Source: Chloroflexota bacterium
GTDB taxonomy: Bacteria > Chloroflexota > Anaerolineae > Aggregatilineales > Phototrophicaceae
Direction of reading: 5' to 3'
NCBI GenBank assembly: GCA_026707665.1
Contig: JAPOWK010000037.1
Span: 1-64,000, forward strand
Length of the DNA stretch: 64,000 bases
The notes beneath the pieces are model-generated. The model was not told the origin of the DNA, ran no database searches, and saw nothing but the letters and a program-made list of their open reading frames with translations. Positions 17,724-27,244 of the stretch are shown one piece after another. The translations under genes were made by a program, and so were the position numbers. Positions within the stretch are counted from its first letter, which is position 1. Every line of letters starts with the position of its first letter.

Positions 17724-19640
17724 ATGTATAGAAAACTTTGTATCGTAACGGTTCTGCTTCTGTCTGTTGCCTTGCTTTCAGTGCTTATCTCGGCCGGACA
17801 GGGCATGACTTACAGCGAAGCGCCGGCGTTGGCGGAGATGGTCGCCAATGGGGAACTGCCGCCAGTCGAAGAACGTTTACCGGCAAATCCGCTGGTCGTC
17901 GAGCCGATAGAAGAAGTCGGCGTCTACGGCGGCACCTGGCTGACATTCGGCGACAATATAAGCCGTCTGTCAAATCTGGTGATCTGGCAAGACATCGGCC
18001 TGTTGATGTGGAATAACGACCAGAACGCGACTGTGCCCAGCCTGGCGGAAAGCTGGGAGATCAGCGATGACAGCCAGGAATTTACCATCAAGCTGCGCGA
18101 GGGCTTGCGCTGGTCGGATGGCGCGCCCATGACCGCCGCTGACATCATGTTCTGGTATGAAGACGTCATCAGCAACGATGAATTGCGCCCGGTGAAGCCC
18201 GGTTTTATGCGGACGCCAAATGGCCATGTCGGCGCGGTTGAGCAGATTGACGATCTCACGGTCGTCTTCAAATTCCCGGAGCCGCACGGCATGTTTCTCA
18301 CGCTGCTGACCAAGGAGTTCCACACCTATCTGCCGTCGCACTATATGAAGCAATTCCACAAGAACCACGTCACGGCCGAGGAATTGCAGGCGGCAATTGA
18401 TGACGCGGGCGTCTCGAACTGGGTCGATCTCTTCTACCTGCGCTGGAATACCTCTGGGGGCGGCAACAGCCGCGGCATGAACAATCCGAGCCTGCCGACG
18501 ATGCTGGCCTGGGCGCCAACTGTCGAGCCGCCGGGCGACCGCTTCGTATTTGAGCGGAATCCGTACTTCTTCGCTGTCGATACCGAAGGCAATCAACTGC
18601 CATACATTGATCGGGTCGATTTCCGCGTTGTCGATGGCGAGGTCATGAAGCTGCGCATTCTGGCTGGCGAGCCGAACTTCCAGGCAGCCCGCGCGCTGAC
18701 CTTTGCTGACATGGCGCTCTATGTCGAAAATGCCGAAGCCAACGAATACGAAATCTTGCGCTGGGGCGACTTGCAGATCTCAGAAGCAGCGCTTTGGATC
18801 AACCTGAACACCCCGGATCCGGTCGACCGCGAGCTCTACCAGGACGTGCGTTTCCGCCGCGCGATGTCATTGGCAATCAATCGTGAGCGCGTCAATGACA
18901 CCTTGTATTTTGGCCAGGGTCAGGCAACGGCAGCGACACTGCCGCCCGTCGAATCCCGCTACTACAAGGAAGAGTATGCGCGCGCCTACACCGATCATGA
19001 TCCGGATGGGGCGAATGCATTGCTCGACGAGATTGGCTTGACCGAGCGCGACGGCGATGGCTTCCGACTTAAGCCGGACGGCAATCGTCTCTCGATTGTC
19101 ATTGAGGTGCCCAACAACCGCCTGCCGATGATCGACAACCTGAATCTCATCCGCGACGATTATGCTGATGTCGGCGTCGATTTTATCATTCGGCCGATCG
19201 ATAACGCGCTTTGGGGACAGCGGATGCGCGCCGGCGAGATGCAATTCGTCGGCTGGCCGATGGCGAAAGCGGCCACCGAAACCGATCTCGTGCCGATCAG
19301 CACCAACACCGATTGGGCGCCGCTCTGGGGTCTCTGGTACCACACCAACGGTGAGCAAGGCGAGGAACCGCCCGATTACATCAAGGATCTGCAAAATGTC
19401 TGGACGCGGATCCTGGAGACGGCGGACCAAGAAGAACGCGACATGCTCTACGATACGATTCTGCGGACGCAAGCGGAGAATATGTGGGTGATCGGCGTCG
19501 TTGGTCCTCTGCCGAAACCGGTGATCAGAAAGACCTGGTTCCGCAACGTGAAGACGGACTGCACGTGGAGCTACCATCACGGCGGCTTTATCGGCTGCAC
19601 CGATCCCTTCGCGTTCTGGATCGAGTCAGACCATCAGTAA
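17724..19640 (+). CDS. Oligopeptide/oligosaccharide ABC binding protein (family 5)
   Basis: A 638-residue exported binding protein of the DppA/OppA class, somewhat longer than most. The signal peptide has the core IVTVLLLSVALLSVLI and ends near residue 25. The mature start has NGELPPVEERLPANP and VGVYGGTW, seen in family-5 proteins that often bind oligosaccharides. The core LAESWEISDDSQEFTIKLRE and WSDGAPMTAADIMFWYED are diagnostic. GGAGGT lies six bases before the ATG. Permeases and two ATPases of the same system follow at 20587-24963. Peptide versus glycan cannot be decided. Confidence 0.9.
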   Translation: MYRKLCIVTVLLLSVALLSVLISAGQGMTYSEAPALAEMVANGELPPVEERLPANPLVVEPIEEVGVYGGTWLTFGDNISRLSNLVIWQDIGLLMWNNDQNATVPSLAESWEISDDSQEFTIKLREGLRWSDGAPMTAADIMFWYEDVISNDELRPVKPGFMRTPNGHVGAVEQIDDLTVVFKFPEPHGMFLTLLTKEFHTYLPSHYMKQFHKNHVTAEELQAAIDDAGVSNWVDLFYLRWNTSGGGNSRGMNNPSLPTMLAWAPTVEPPGDRFVFERNPYFFAVDTEGNQLPYIDRVDFRVVDGEVMKLRILAGEPNFQAARALTFADMALYVENAEANEYEILRWGDLQISEAALWINLNTPDPVDRELYQDVRFRRAMSLAINRERVNDTLYFGQGQATAATLPPVESRYYKEEYARAYTDHDPDGANALLDEIGLTERDGDGFRLKPDGNRLSIVIEVPNNRLPMIDNLNLIRDDYADVGVDFIIRPIDNALWGQRMRAGEMQFVGWPMAKAATETDLVPISTNTDWAPLWGLWYHTNGEQGEEPPDYIKDLQNVWTRILETADQEERDMLYDTILRTQAENMWVIGVVGPLPKPVIRKTWFRNVKTDCTWSYHHGGFIGCTDPFAFWIESDHQ

Positions 19641-19687
19641 CATTGTGGGAGCTTATCGCGACTGGTTGCGATTGATCGCAATATGAA

Positions 19688-19776
19688 GGGGCGACCGACC
19701 CGCTGTGACTACTCGGCGCCGGGTCGCCCACCCGCCTGCCATTACACAATTTGTAGGGGCGACCCTTGGGTCGCCC
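19688..19776. repeat. Two adjacent GGGGCGACC palindromes
   Basis: The first pairs GGGGCGACC (19688-19696) with GGTCGCCC (19722-19729). The second pairs GGGCGACCC (19757-19765) with GGGTCGCCC (19768-19776) across a two-base loop. Both lie between the binding-protein gene and the RraA-like gene. Confidence 0.7.
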
Positions 19777-19810
19777 ATCCCAACATTCACTACCAATAAA
19801 AGGAGCAAAC

Positions 19811-20518
19811 ATGTCCGAATACGAAATTCTGGCAAAGTATGAGGGATTGCGCTTAACCGATGTCTGCGATGGTATGGATGCGCTGCGGCGCCAGGACATC
19901 GGCTTGGTCGCCGGCGACATCCGCCCGCTTTGGCGCGATATCGACAACTTTTCGCATCGCTTTTGCGGTCTGGCGTACACCGTGCGCTTCATGCCCACCG
20001 CGCGCCCAGTCGACGCCTACGAGCCGGCCGACTTCGAAACCTGGAAGGGCAACTGGTATCGGACATATGCTGGCGGCCCGCCGGTTGACGAGATTCAAAA
20101 AGGCGATGTAATCGTCATTGACGGTGGCGAAATCGGCACGGTTGGATTCATTGGATCCAACAATGGTTTCGCCTGGATCGCTGCCGGCGCCGTGGGCATC
20201 GTGACCAACGGCGGCGCCCGCGATACCGACGAGCTTATAAAGCAGCGGGTGCCAGTCTATTCCCGCCGCGTTACGCAGTCCATACGCCCGGGCCGGCTGG
20301 AACTGGATTCGACGCAGATACCCGTGAATATCGGTGGCGTACTGGTCCGGCCGAAGGACCTGGTTCTGGCTGATGGCGATGGCGTCATCGTTGTGCCGCT
20401 GGAGATCGCCGAAGAAGTGGCGAAGCATGCCTGGGTCGTCGCCGAAGGCGACAAACGGGGAAGAAGGCGCATTTACGAACGGCTGGGACGAGAGCCGGAT
20501 TGGACGGTCGACGTCTAG
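19811..20518 (+). CDS. RraA-like / 4-hydroxy-4-methyl-2-oxoglutarate aldolase-family protein
   Basis: A 235-residue protein of the RraA/HMG aldolase fold. Members are metal-dependent lyases cleaving 4-hydroxy-2-keto acids or decarboxylating oxaloacetate, with RraA itself a regulator of RNase E. Diagnostic is AAGAVGIVTNGGARDTDEL, where the GGxRD arginine and aspartate bind substrate and metal. The ATG at 19811 follows AAAAGGAGC; the frame is open upstream but only through repeat DNA. It sits between the binding-protein and permease genes of a transport operon, which favours a metabolic aldolase role. Confidence 0.82.
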   Translation: MSEYEILAKYEGLRLTDVCDGMDALRRQDIGLVAGDIRPLWRDIDNFSHRFCGLAYTVRFMPTARPVDAYEPADFETWKGNWYRTYAGGPPVDEIQKGDVIVIDGGEIGTVGFIGSNNGFAWIAAGAVGIVTNGGARDTDELIKQRVPVYSRRVTQSIRPGRLELDSTQIPVNIGGVLVRPKDLVLADGDGVIVVPLEIAEEVAKHAWVVAEGDKRGRRRIYERLGREPDWTVDV

Positions 20519-20586
20519 CCAGAGCGGCAATAGCGTTTTGCGGGCTTCGCCACCAGTCCGGTGGAGCCCGCATGGGATGAAGAAAG

Positions 20587-21576
20587 ATGCCGCAGTACAT
20601 CGTCAAACGCATATTGCTGATGATTCCGACGCTGGTCGCGCTGTCGATTTTCATCTTCGTGCTCACGCAGCTGCCGCCGGGTTCCTACCTCGATTCAATC
20701 GTCACCGAGCTGGAGTCGCAGGGCGAGTCCATCTCACAAGACCAGATCGAGAGTCTCAAGGTGCGCTATGGCTTTGATGAGCCTCTTCACGTGCAGTATC
20801 TCAAATGGGTGTCAGGCTGGCTGCGCGGGGATTTCGGCACCTCCTTCACCTATTACGGCCAACAGAACCTGGAGGTCATCTCTCATTTTCTCGGCTACAC
20901 CGTCCTGATTGCCTTTAGCACCCAGCTTTTCATCCTGGTCGTCGGCATCGCAATCGGCATTTTTTCAGCGACGCATCAATACACGCTAGGCGATCATTTC
21001 GCGACCTTTGTGGGATTTATCGGGCTGTCGATACCCAACTTCTTGCTGGCGCTTATTCTGATGTATATCGGATATTTCGTATTTGGCATTCCGGCCTTGG
21101 GCGGTCTGTTTTCAAATGAGTATCTGGATGCGCCCTGGAGCCTGGGCAAAGCGCTGGATTTGCTGGCGCATCTCTGGATTCCGGTGGTCGTGCTCGGTAC
21201 CGCCGGGACAGCCGGCATCGCCCGGCGCATGCGCGGCAATCTGCTGGATGTTCTTAAGATGCAGTACGTGGCGACGGCGCGCGCCAAGGGCTTGCGCGAA
21301 GGGGTGGTCGTCCGCAAGCACGCCACGATGAACGCGGTTTCGCCCATTATCATGGCGGTCGGCATGCGCTTCCCCGAAATCTTATCCGGCTCAACCATTG
21401 TGTCTATCGTGCTTTCGCTGCCCACCTTGGGACCAGTGCTATACAAAGCCTTAACCAATCAAGACATGTATCTGGCGGGAACCATTCTGTTCTTCCAGAG
21501 CCTGCTGCTCTTGGTTGGCAACCTGCTCGCTGATATCGCCTTGGTCGCTGTCGACCCGCGCGTCGAGTTTGAATGA
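20587..21576 (+). CDS. Oligopeptide-type ABC permease, DppB/OppB family
   Basis: A 329-residue membrane protein. The first helix lies at residues 8-29 after MPQYIVKRI, followed by the long periplasmic loop typical of DppB, and then about five more helices. The cytoplasmic coupling loop is MQYVATARAKGLREGVVVRK. It ends in an ATGA overlap with the next permease frame. It serves the binding protein at 17724 and the ATPases at 22866 and 23875. Confidence 0.92.
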   Translation: MPQYIVKRILLMIPTLVALSIFIFVLTQLPPGSYLDSIVTELESQGESISQDQIESLKVRYGFDEPLHVQYLKWVSGWLRGDFGTSFTYYGQQNLEVISHFLGYTVLIAFSTQLFILVVGIAIGIFSATHQYTLGDHFATFVGFIGLSIPNFLLALILMYIGYFVFGIPALGGLFSNEYLDAPWSLGKALDLLAHLWIPVVVLGTAGTAGIARRMRGNLLDVLKMQYVATARAKGLREGVVVRKHATMNAVSPIIMAVGMRFPEILSGSTIVSIVLSLPTLGPVLYKALTNQDMYLAGTILFFQSLLLLVGNLLADIALVAVDPRVEFE

Positions 21577-21587
21577 GGAATCGCCAG

Positions 21588-22706
21588 ATGTCTGTGGCAT
21601 CGCTCAAGCCGGCACGGCTTGCAAAGGACAAGCAGCGGGGCCTGTCGCAGTGGGATTTGATGTACATCAAATTCAGGCGGCATCGCCTGGCGATGTTCTC
21701 GGGCCTCTTTCTTGTTTTCGTATACATCGTCATCTTGTTTGCTGAGTTTTTCTCGCCATATCCCACGAACGAGAAGTTCGGCAAATTCGTGCATACGCCG
21801 CCGATGCCGATCATGTTCTGGGACGACGATGGCTTGTCGCGCCCCTTCGTATATGGCTACAAGCAGGAGCTTGATATCGAGACATTCCAGCGAACATACG
21901 TGGCCGACACGACCCAAAAGTACTATCTCAAGTTCTTCACCGGAGGATCGGAATACAGCCTGCTTGGCCTGGTAACAACCGATGTACATTTCTTCGGCGT
22001 GGACGAGCCGGGCTTGATTTTCTTGTTCGGCACCGACCGATTCGGTCAAGACGTCTTCTCGCGCGTGCTCACCGGCGCGCAGGTCACGCTGACCGCCGGT
22101 ATGCTCAGCGTCGCCATCAGCGTCGTATTGGGCGCGGTGTTGGGGACTTTATCCGGCTATTATGGCGGCATTGTCGACTTGGTCGTCCAGCGAGTCATCG
22201 AATTCTTAAGCTCAATTCCGCGTATTCCCTTGTGGATGACGCTGGCGGCGGTGATGCCGACCGATTGGTCCTCGGTGCGCATTTATTTCGGCATTATCAC
22301 CATACTTGCCTTCTTGGGCTGGATGGGCATGGCGCGCGAGGTCCGCGGCAAGGTGCTCATACTGCGCAGCATGGATTACGTCATGGCGGCGAAGGCGGGC
22401 GGCGCCTCAAGCGCGTACAACATTTTCAAGCACATGCTGCCCAACGCTCTAAGCCATATTATCGTCGTCGCCACGCTGGCGGTGCCGGTCATGATCATTG
22501 TAGAGACCTCCCTCAGTTTCCTCGGTTTTGGGATACAGCCGCCGATGACAAGCCTTGGCGCCTTGTTGCGAGAGGCGCAGAATGTGCAATCCGTGGTCAA
22601 CTTCCCCTGGCTGTTCAGCCCGGCGATCGTCATCATCGTGACCACCCTGGCTTTTAACTTCCTGGGCGACGGCTTGCGCGACGCTGCCGACCCCTATTCG
22701 CAGTGA
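21588..22706 (+). CDS. Oligopeptide-type ABC permease, DppC/OppC family
   Basis: A 372-residue permease. The first helix is at about residues 35-57, followed by a large extracytoplasmic insertion of roughly 100 residues before the FGTDRFGQDVFSRVLTGAQV motif that marks DppC proteins. The coupling loop is YVMAAKAGGASSAYNIFKHM. I prefer ATG 21588 (GAGGA eight bases upstream) to the ATG at 21573 that overlaps the previous stop. The insertion makes it longer than the usual 280-320 residues. Confidence 0.9.
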   Translation: MSVASLKPARLAKDKQRGLSQWDLMYIKFRRHRLAMFSGLFLVFVYIVILFAEFFSPYPTNEKFGKFVHTPPMPIMFWDDDGLSRPFVYGYKQELDIETFQRTYVADTTQKYYLKFFTGGSEYSLLGLVTTDVHFFGVDEPGLIFLFGTDRFGQDVFSRVLTGAQVTLTAGMLSVAISVVLGAVLGTLSGYYGGIVDLVVQRVIEFLSSIPRIPLWMTLAAVMPTDWSSVRIYFGIITILAFLGWMGMAREVRGKVLILRSMDYVMAAKAGGASSAYNIFKHMLPNALSHIIVVATLAVPVMIIVETSLSFLGFGIQPPMTSLGALLREAQNVQSVVNFPWLFSPAIVIIVTTLAFNFLGDGLRDAADPYSQ

Positions 22707-22788
22707 CATAGGCCGGAATTACCTCCAACATAGCAATGACAATAAATGTCGTATGAAGAAAATTGACAAAATGATGGAGAATCTGTAC

Positions 22789-22809
22789 GGGCGAGCCGGT
22801 GGCTCGCCC
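22789..22809. repeat. Perfect GGGCGAGCC palindrome
   Basis: GGGCGAGCC (22789-22797), GGT loop, GGCTCGCCC (22801-22809). It lies in the 159-base gap between the permease and ATPase genes. This copy lacks the usual CTACAG tail and has CACTC instead. Confidence 0.7.
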
Positions 22810-22865
22810 ACTCTTGCAGCATGAATCAGATCAGTATCCGCAGGCCTGACTAGGAATCGCTGAGA

Positions 22866-23885
22866 ATGAACGAGCAGCAAGATACACTCCTTCGCGTGCG
22901 CGACCTGAAGACGCAATTTCGCACCGAACAAGGCACAATCCGCGCCGTGGACGGAATCGATTTCGATATCAAACGGGGCGAGACATTCGGCATCGTGGGA
23001 GAGAGCGGCTGTGGCAAAAGCGTAACCGCCTATTCAATCATGCAACTAATCGAACGGCCTCAGGGCGATATCGTCAGCGGCTCAATCGAGTATATGGGCG
23101 AAGGCGGCCGCCCTATCGATATCGCGAAGCTGGACCCGAATGGTCCGGACATGCGTAATCTGCGCGGCAACGAGATCGGCATGATTTTCCAGGAACCAAT
23201 GACCTCGCTCAATCCAATCTATACCATTGGCAATCAGATCATCGAGGCGATCGTGCTGCACCAGCGCGTAAGCAAAATGGAAGCGCGCAAACGGGCGATT
23301 GAACTGCTGGATCGTGTGGGCTTATCCGATCCGCACAGCCAGATCGACGACTATCCGCACCAGTTGTCCGGCGGCATGCGGCAGCGTGTAATGATTGCGA
23401 TGGCGCTGTCTTGCAACCCCAGATTGCTGATCGCGGACGAACCAACCACAGCGCTGGATGTGACTGTTGAAGCGCAGATACTTGATCTCATGCGCGACCT
23501 GCAACAAGAGTTCGCAATGTCCATTATGTTGATTACCCATAATCTCGGTGTCGTCGCCGAATTGTGCGATCGCGTGATGGTGATGTATTTGGGCAAGGTC
23601 ATCGAAGAAGGCAGCACCGTCGATATATTCTACAATCCGCGCCATCCTTACACGCATGGCTTGCTGGAATCCATACCACAGATCGGATTGAGCGCGCGAC
23701 TGACGCCGATCGAGGGGGCAGTGCCTATGATGCAGGATATCCCGGAGGGCTGTTATTTTGCGCCGCGCTGCCCTCATGTCATGGCCATTTGCAAAGAAGA
23801 TCCGCCGATGTTCTACCCGACGGATACGCAGCGAGCAAAATGCTGGCTCTATTCGGACGAGGCGCTGCTGCAGCATGTCAAGTGA
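22866..23885 (+). CDS. Oligopeptide-type ABC ATPase, DppD/OppD family
   Basis: A 339-residue ATPase with Walker A GESGCGKS (45-52), signature LSGGMRQR, Walker [13 protein letters not shown] and H-loop LITHNLG. The C-terminal oligopeptide-ABC domain has [10 protein letters not shown] and four Cys (CYFAPRC, then IC and KC), a spacing that in some Dpp/Opp ATPases holds an Fe-S cluster. The downstream ATPase starts 11 bases before this stop, indicating coupled translation. Confidence 0.92.
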   Translation: MNEQQDTLLRVRDLKTQFRTEQGTIRAVDGIDFDIKRGETFGIVGESGCGKSVTAYSIMQLIERPQGDIVSGSIEYMGEGGRPIDIAKLDPNGPDMRNLRGNEIGMIFQEPMTSLNPIYTIGNQIIEAIVLHQRVSKMEARKRAIELLDRVGLSDPHSQIDDYPHQLSGGMRQRVMIAMALSCNPRLLIADEPTTALDVTVEAQILDLMRDLQQEFAMSIMLITHNLGVVAELCDRVMVMYLGKVIEEGSTVDIFYNPRHPYTHGLLESIPQIGLSARLTPIEGAVPMMQDIPEGCYFAPRCPHVMAICKEDPPMFYPTDTQRAKCWLYSDEALLQHVK

Positions 23886-24963
23886 AACCGTCCTTCAAGT
23901 CCATGAACTGAAAAAGTATTTTCCGATACGGAAAGGCATACTCAGGCGTACGGTCGGCTGGATCCGGGCGGTCGATGATGTCAGCTTTGCCATGTCGGCC
24001 GGGCAGACCCTGGGTTTGGTCGGCGAAAGCGGCTGTGGCAAGACGACCACCGGGCGCTGCATTTTGCGGCTATACGAACCGACCGCGGGCTCGATTCTCT
24101 ATCGACTGGATGACCAGCTCGAAAATATTGTTGGATTCAATCATGCGGAGATGAAACGAGTTCGGCAAAAGATGCAGATTATCTTTCAAGACCCTTTCTC
24201 GTCGCTCGATCCGCGAATGACAGTGCATGACATCATCGCCGAGCCGCTGCGTATCAACCGTATCGGCACACGAGCACAGCAGAGCGAGCGGGTGGAAGAA
24301 CTGCTGGATTTGGTTGGACTGAATACGGCGCAGATGAATCGCTATCCCCACGAATTCAGCGGCGGGCAGCGGCAGCGCATCGGCATCGCTCGCGCCTTGG
24401 CACTGAATCCCGAGGTGATCGTCTGTGACGAGCCGGTCTCGGCGCTGGATGTGTCGGTTCAGGCGCAGGTTCTCAACCTGCTCATCGACTTGCAGGAGCG
24501 GCTCAACCTGACCTATCTCTTTATCGCCCATGACCTGAGTGTGGTGGAGTATATCAGCCAGCGAGTGGTTGTCATGTACCTCGGGAAGATCGTTGAGATT
24601 GCCGACGCGACTGATCTTTACGAGTCGCCGCGCCACCCGTACACCGAAGCGCTCCTGGGCGCCATTCCCATTCCCGACCCCTTGGCGAAACGGACGCGGA
24701 AACCATTGACCGGGACCGTTCCCAGCGCGGCCAACCCGCCAAGCGGCTGTAATTTCCGCACACGCTGCGCCTACGCGCAAGATATTTGCGCCCGCGAAGA
24801 GCCGCCCCTCGCGCCGGTCGACGGCGATCGTTCCGTCGCCTGCCACTTTTCCGATGAGCTCGAATTGACCGGGTTCTCCCGCGGCGGGACGTCACGGCTT
24901 CCTATTCACTCGACGCTTCCTAGCTTGAGCGTTGCTTCCTCTACGGAAGGCGCGTCGGCGTGA
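23875..24963 (+). CDS. Oligopeptide-type ABC ATPase, DppF/OppF family
   Basis: A 362-residue second ATPase of the system, begun at ATG 23875 inside the end of the DppD gene. It starts with [20 protein letters not shown], followed by Walker A GESGCGKT, signature FSGGQRQR, Walker [13 protein letters not shown] and FIAHDLSV. The C-terminal domain has [11 protein letters not shown] and a [14 protein letters not shown]ys cluster. About 40 further residues rich in Ser and Thr form an unusual tail. Its TGA overlaps the GTG of the following oxidoreductase. Confidence 0.92.
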   Translation: MSSETVLQVHELKKYFPIRKGILRRTVGWIRAVDDVSFAMSAGQTLGLVGESGCGKTTTGRCILRLYEPTAGSILYRLDDQLENIVGFNHAEMKRVRQKMQIIFQDPFSSLDPRMTVHDIIAEPLRINRIGTRAQQSERVEELLDLVGLNTAQMNRYPHEFSGGQRQRIGIARALALNPEVIVCDEPVSALDVSVQAQVLNLLIDLQERLNLTYLFIAHDLSVVEYISQRVVVMYLGKIVEIADATDLYESPRHPYTEALLGAIPIPDPLAKRTRKPLTGTVPSAANPPSGCNFRTRCAYAQDICAREEPPLAPVDGDRSVACHFSDELELTGFSRGGTSRLPIHSTLPSLSVASSTEGASA

Positions 24964-26042
24964 GCCACTCGGATACTGATCAACGGTTACCGATAAAAGA
25001 AGCCTATCCCTTCGTGCAGCGCATCTTCGAGGCGGCCGGGCTGCCTGAAGCGGACGCCGCCGTCGTGACCGACAACCTCTTGCTAGCCGATCTGCGCGGG
25101 CATCCTTCGCATGGCATCTCGCGCGTGCGGGTGTACTGCAATCGCATACGCGATGGATTCGTAGCCACTGAGCCAGCGATCCATGTTATCCATGAAACGC
25201 CAGCCGCCTTCCATCTTGACGGCGGGCACGGCATGGGCGCTGCCGTCGCGGCCCAAGCCATGCGCATGTGCATGGACAAGGCGCGCGCCAGTGGCGTCGC
25301 CTTGTGCTCGGTGCGAGCGGGCACGCACTTCGGCATCGCCTCGTATTACACGATGCAGGCAGCTTCCAGAGACATGATCGGTTTCGCCTGTTCCAACGCG
25401 CCGGCGACGATGGCGCCCTGGGGCGGCATTACGCCCTTGCTGGGTACGAACCCCTTCAGCATGTCCGTTCCTGCGGGGAAGCATCGGCCGCTTGTATTCG
25501 ACAGCGCCAGCAGCATTGTCGCACGCGGCAAAATCAATCTTGCCGAGATTGAAGACCGCTCGATTCCGCTGGGCTGGGCAATTGACCAGCAAGGCCGCCC
25601 CACCACCGATGCGACCGAGGCGCTGAAGGGCTCGGTGCTGCCCTTCGGCGAACACAGAGGCTACGGCATTGCCCTGATGATCGACATCCTTAGCGGCATT
25701 CTCAGCGGCGCCGCCTATGGACCTCATCTGGGTCCCCTGTGGAACAACTCGGAGTCGCATCAAAACCTGGGCTTTTTCCTGCTGGCGATCGACATTTCGA
25801 CGTTTCGAGACATTGACGATTTCAAGGGGCAGATCGATCAAATGATCGACACGATAAAGGCGAGCAAGCCAGCGCCGGACAGGGATGAAATTCTGGTTCC
25901 GGGAGAGATCGAATTTCGCAACGAGCAGTACAATCGCAAACATGGCATTGTAGTTGGCCCGGGCGTGCTGCGTGATCTGGAAGCGCTTCGGCGCGAATTT
26001 GAATTGGACATCAAGCTCGGGACGCATCTGCGTTCCGTTTGA
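24960..26042 (+). CDS. Ldh-family NAD(P) oxidoreductase (second copy)
   Basis: A 360-residue COG2055 protein of the same family as the 3227-4273 gene but clearly diverged. Landmarks are LRGHPSHG with catalytic-type H51, GTHFGIASYYTMQAA, MAPWGG and FGEHRGYGIALM. It starts with GTG at 24960 overlapping the DppF stop (GTGA). With the aldolase directly downstream it repeats, in reversed order, the oxidoreductase plus aldolase pair of the minus-strand operon. It probably acts on a 2-hydroxy or 2-keto acid derived from the imported compound. Confidence 0.87.
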   Translation: MSHSDTDQRLPIKEAYPFVQRIFEAAGLPEADAAVVTDNLLLADLRGHPSHGISRVRVYCNRIRDGFVATEPAIHVIHETPAAFHLDGGHGMGAAVAAQAMRMCMDKARASGVALCSVRAGTHFGIASYYTMQAASRDMIGFACSNAPATMAPWGGITPLLGTNPFSMSVPAGKHRPLVFDSASSIVARGKINLAEIEDRSIPLGWAIDQQGRPTTDATEALKGSVLPFGEHRGYGIALMIDILSGILSGAAYGPHLGPLWNNSESHQNLGFFLLAIDISTFRDIDDFKGQIDQMIDTIKASKPAPDRDEILVPGEIEFRNEQYNRKHGIVVGPGVLRDLEALRREFELDIKLGTHLRSV

Positions 26043-26068
26043 CATTTGCCCTGGAGAATGGGGAAGCC

Positions 26069-26851
26069 ATGACAATCATTCCGACGAACCGTATGAAATC
26101 TCTTTTGCGCGCGGGGAAATCGGTGGCCGGCACGATGCTGGTGGAATTCCGGCAGCCGTCGGTCATGCAAATCCTGAAAAACGCCGGTTACGACTTCGCA
26201 ACGATCGACATGGAGCATGGCGTCTTCGACTATGAATCTGTTGCCGATCTCAGCCGATTTGGGCGCCATATTGGCATCACGCCGCTGGTTCGTGTACCGG
26301 ACAAACAGTATCCCTATATCGCGCGCGCGCTGGATGTCGGAGCGCAGGGCGTGATGGTGCCGCGGCTGCGCTCTGCGAAAGATGTTCTGGACGTGGTCAA
26401 CATCTTCAAATATCCCCCGCTGGGCGCGCGTGGCTGCTCTTTTGGCAGAGGACACACTGATTTTCATGGTGGGTCGCTGCCAGAGAATATGCGGGCGGCC
26501 AACGAGGAAACGCTGCTGATCATTCAAGTCGAGACGCGTGGCGCGATCGACGAAATCGATGAAATCGCTTCGATCGCCGGCGTGGATGTTTTGCTCATTG
26601 GTCCAACAGACCTGTCGATAGACTTGGGCGTGGCTGGGCAATTAGACGCGCCGCCCTTGATTGAGGCGATCCATAAGACTTTGGCAGCTTGTGAGAAACA
26701 CGGCGTCGCGCCGGGAATCCAGATCACGAATCTGGAATGGTTGATCCACTGGGCCGAGCAGGGAATGCGCGTGCTAAGCTCATTTTCGGAAGTGGCGCTG
26801 TTACAGCGGGGCGGCAGATCCGTCACCCAAGAGCTTGCGCGATTCCGTTAG
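26069..26851 (+). CDS. HpcH/HpaI-type class II aldolase (second copy)
   Basis: A 260-residue aldolase with DMEH (catalytic-type H50), carboxylate-binding RVP, the metal Glu in IIQVETRGAI and the metal Asp in GPTDLSIDLG. I chose ATG 26069 with GGAG and GGGGAAG upstream; a TTG at 26039 would add ten residues and overlap the preceding stop. It probably splits a 2-keto-3-deoxy or 4-hydroxy-2-keto acid to pyruvate and an aldehyde, next to the Ldh-family gene. It closes the operon begun upstream. Confidence 0.86.
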   Translation: MTIIPTNRMKSLLRAGKSVAGTMLVEFRQPSVMQILKNAGYDFATIDMEHGVFDYESVADLSRFGRHIGITPLVRVPDKQYPYIARALDVGAQGVMVPRLRSAKDVLDVVNIFKYPPLGARGCSFGRGHTDFHGGSLPENMRAANEETLLIIQVETRGAIDEIDEIASIAGVDVLLIGPTDLSIDLGVAGQLDAPPLIEAIHKTLAACEKHGVAPGIQITNLEWLIHWAEQGMRVLSSFSEVALLQRGGRSVTQELARFR

Positions 26852-27244
26852 GCCGCGGCAATGGAATGAATCGATCAGCATTGTTGCGCTGGCAGTTGTA
26901 TTCTCCAATCGGTACGGCGCGCGCGCTGGACCCTTGGCGATCCAGCCAACGGGCACCCTCGAATGAGCGTTTAGCCGTCCTATCATCGGGAAACAATCTA
27001 CATAGCTGTGATAGTATAGCAACTAGATGATCGCCGGGTTGCCTCCTGCTTATGTTGCGGGCGGCAGACCCCACGCCCCCCGGGCCCTTCTCCCACAAGG
27101 GGAAAGGGGGAGAAGCGACACTGCGGGACGCAAGGTATTTTGCGTGACCGGCTGCCGTGCAGCGCGTGTGTCTACAGAGAAGCGAATGCCGGCTGGACAG
27201 GAGCGCGGTCCTTGAATTCAAGCTTCTTGCATCTGTACCGCGCC
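26852..27244. other. Intergenic region with partial GC-rich repeat
   Basis: These 393 bases contain no supported gene. At 27065-27117 there is a degenerate CCCCACGCCCCCCGGGCCC / GGGGAAAGGGGGAG inverted element of the 53-350 family. An open frame starting at 27140 reads into the acyltransferase but lacks a ribosome-binding site there. Confidence 0.5.
27065..27117. repeat. Degenerate CCCC-rich inverted element
   Basis: CCCCACGCCCCCCGGGCCCT then TCTCCCACAAGGGGAAAGGG. It shares the C-rich and G-rich arms of the other elements but lacks the GGTCGCGTAGACAC core. Confidence 0.4.
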
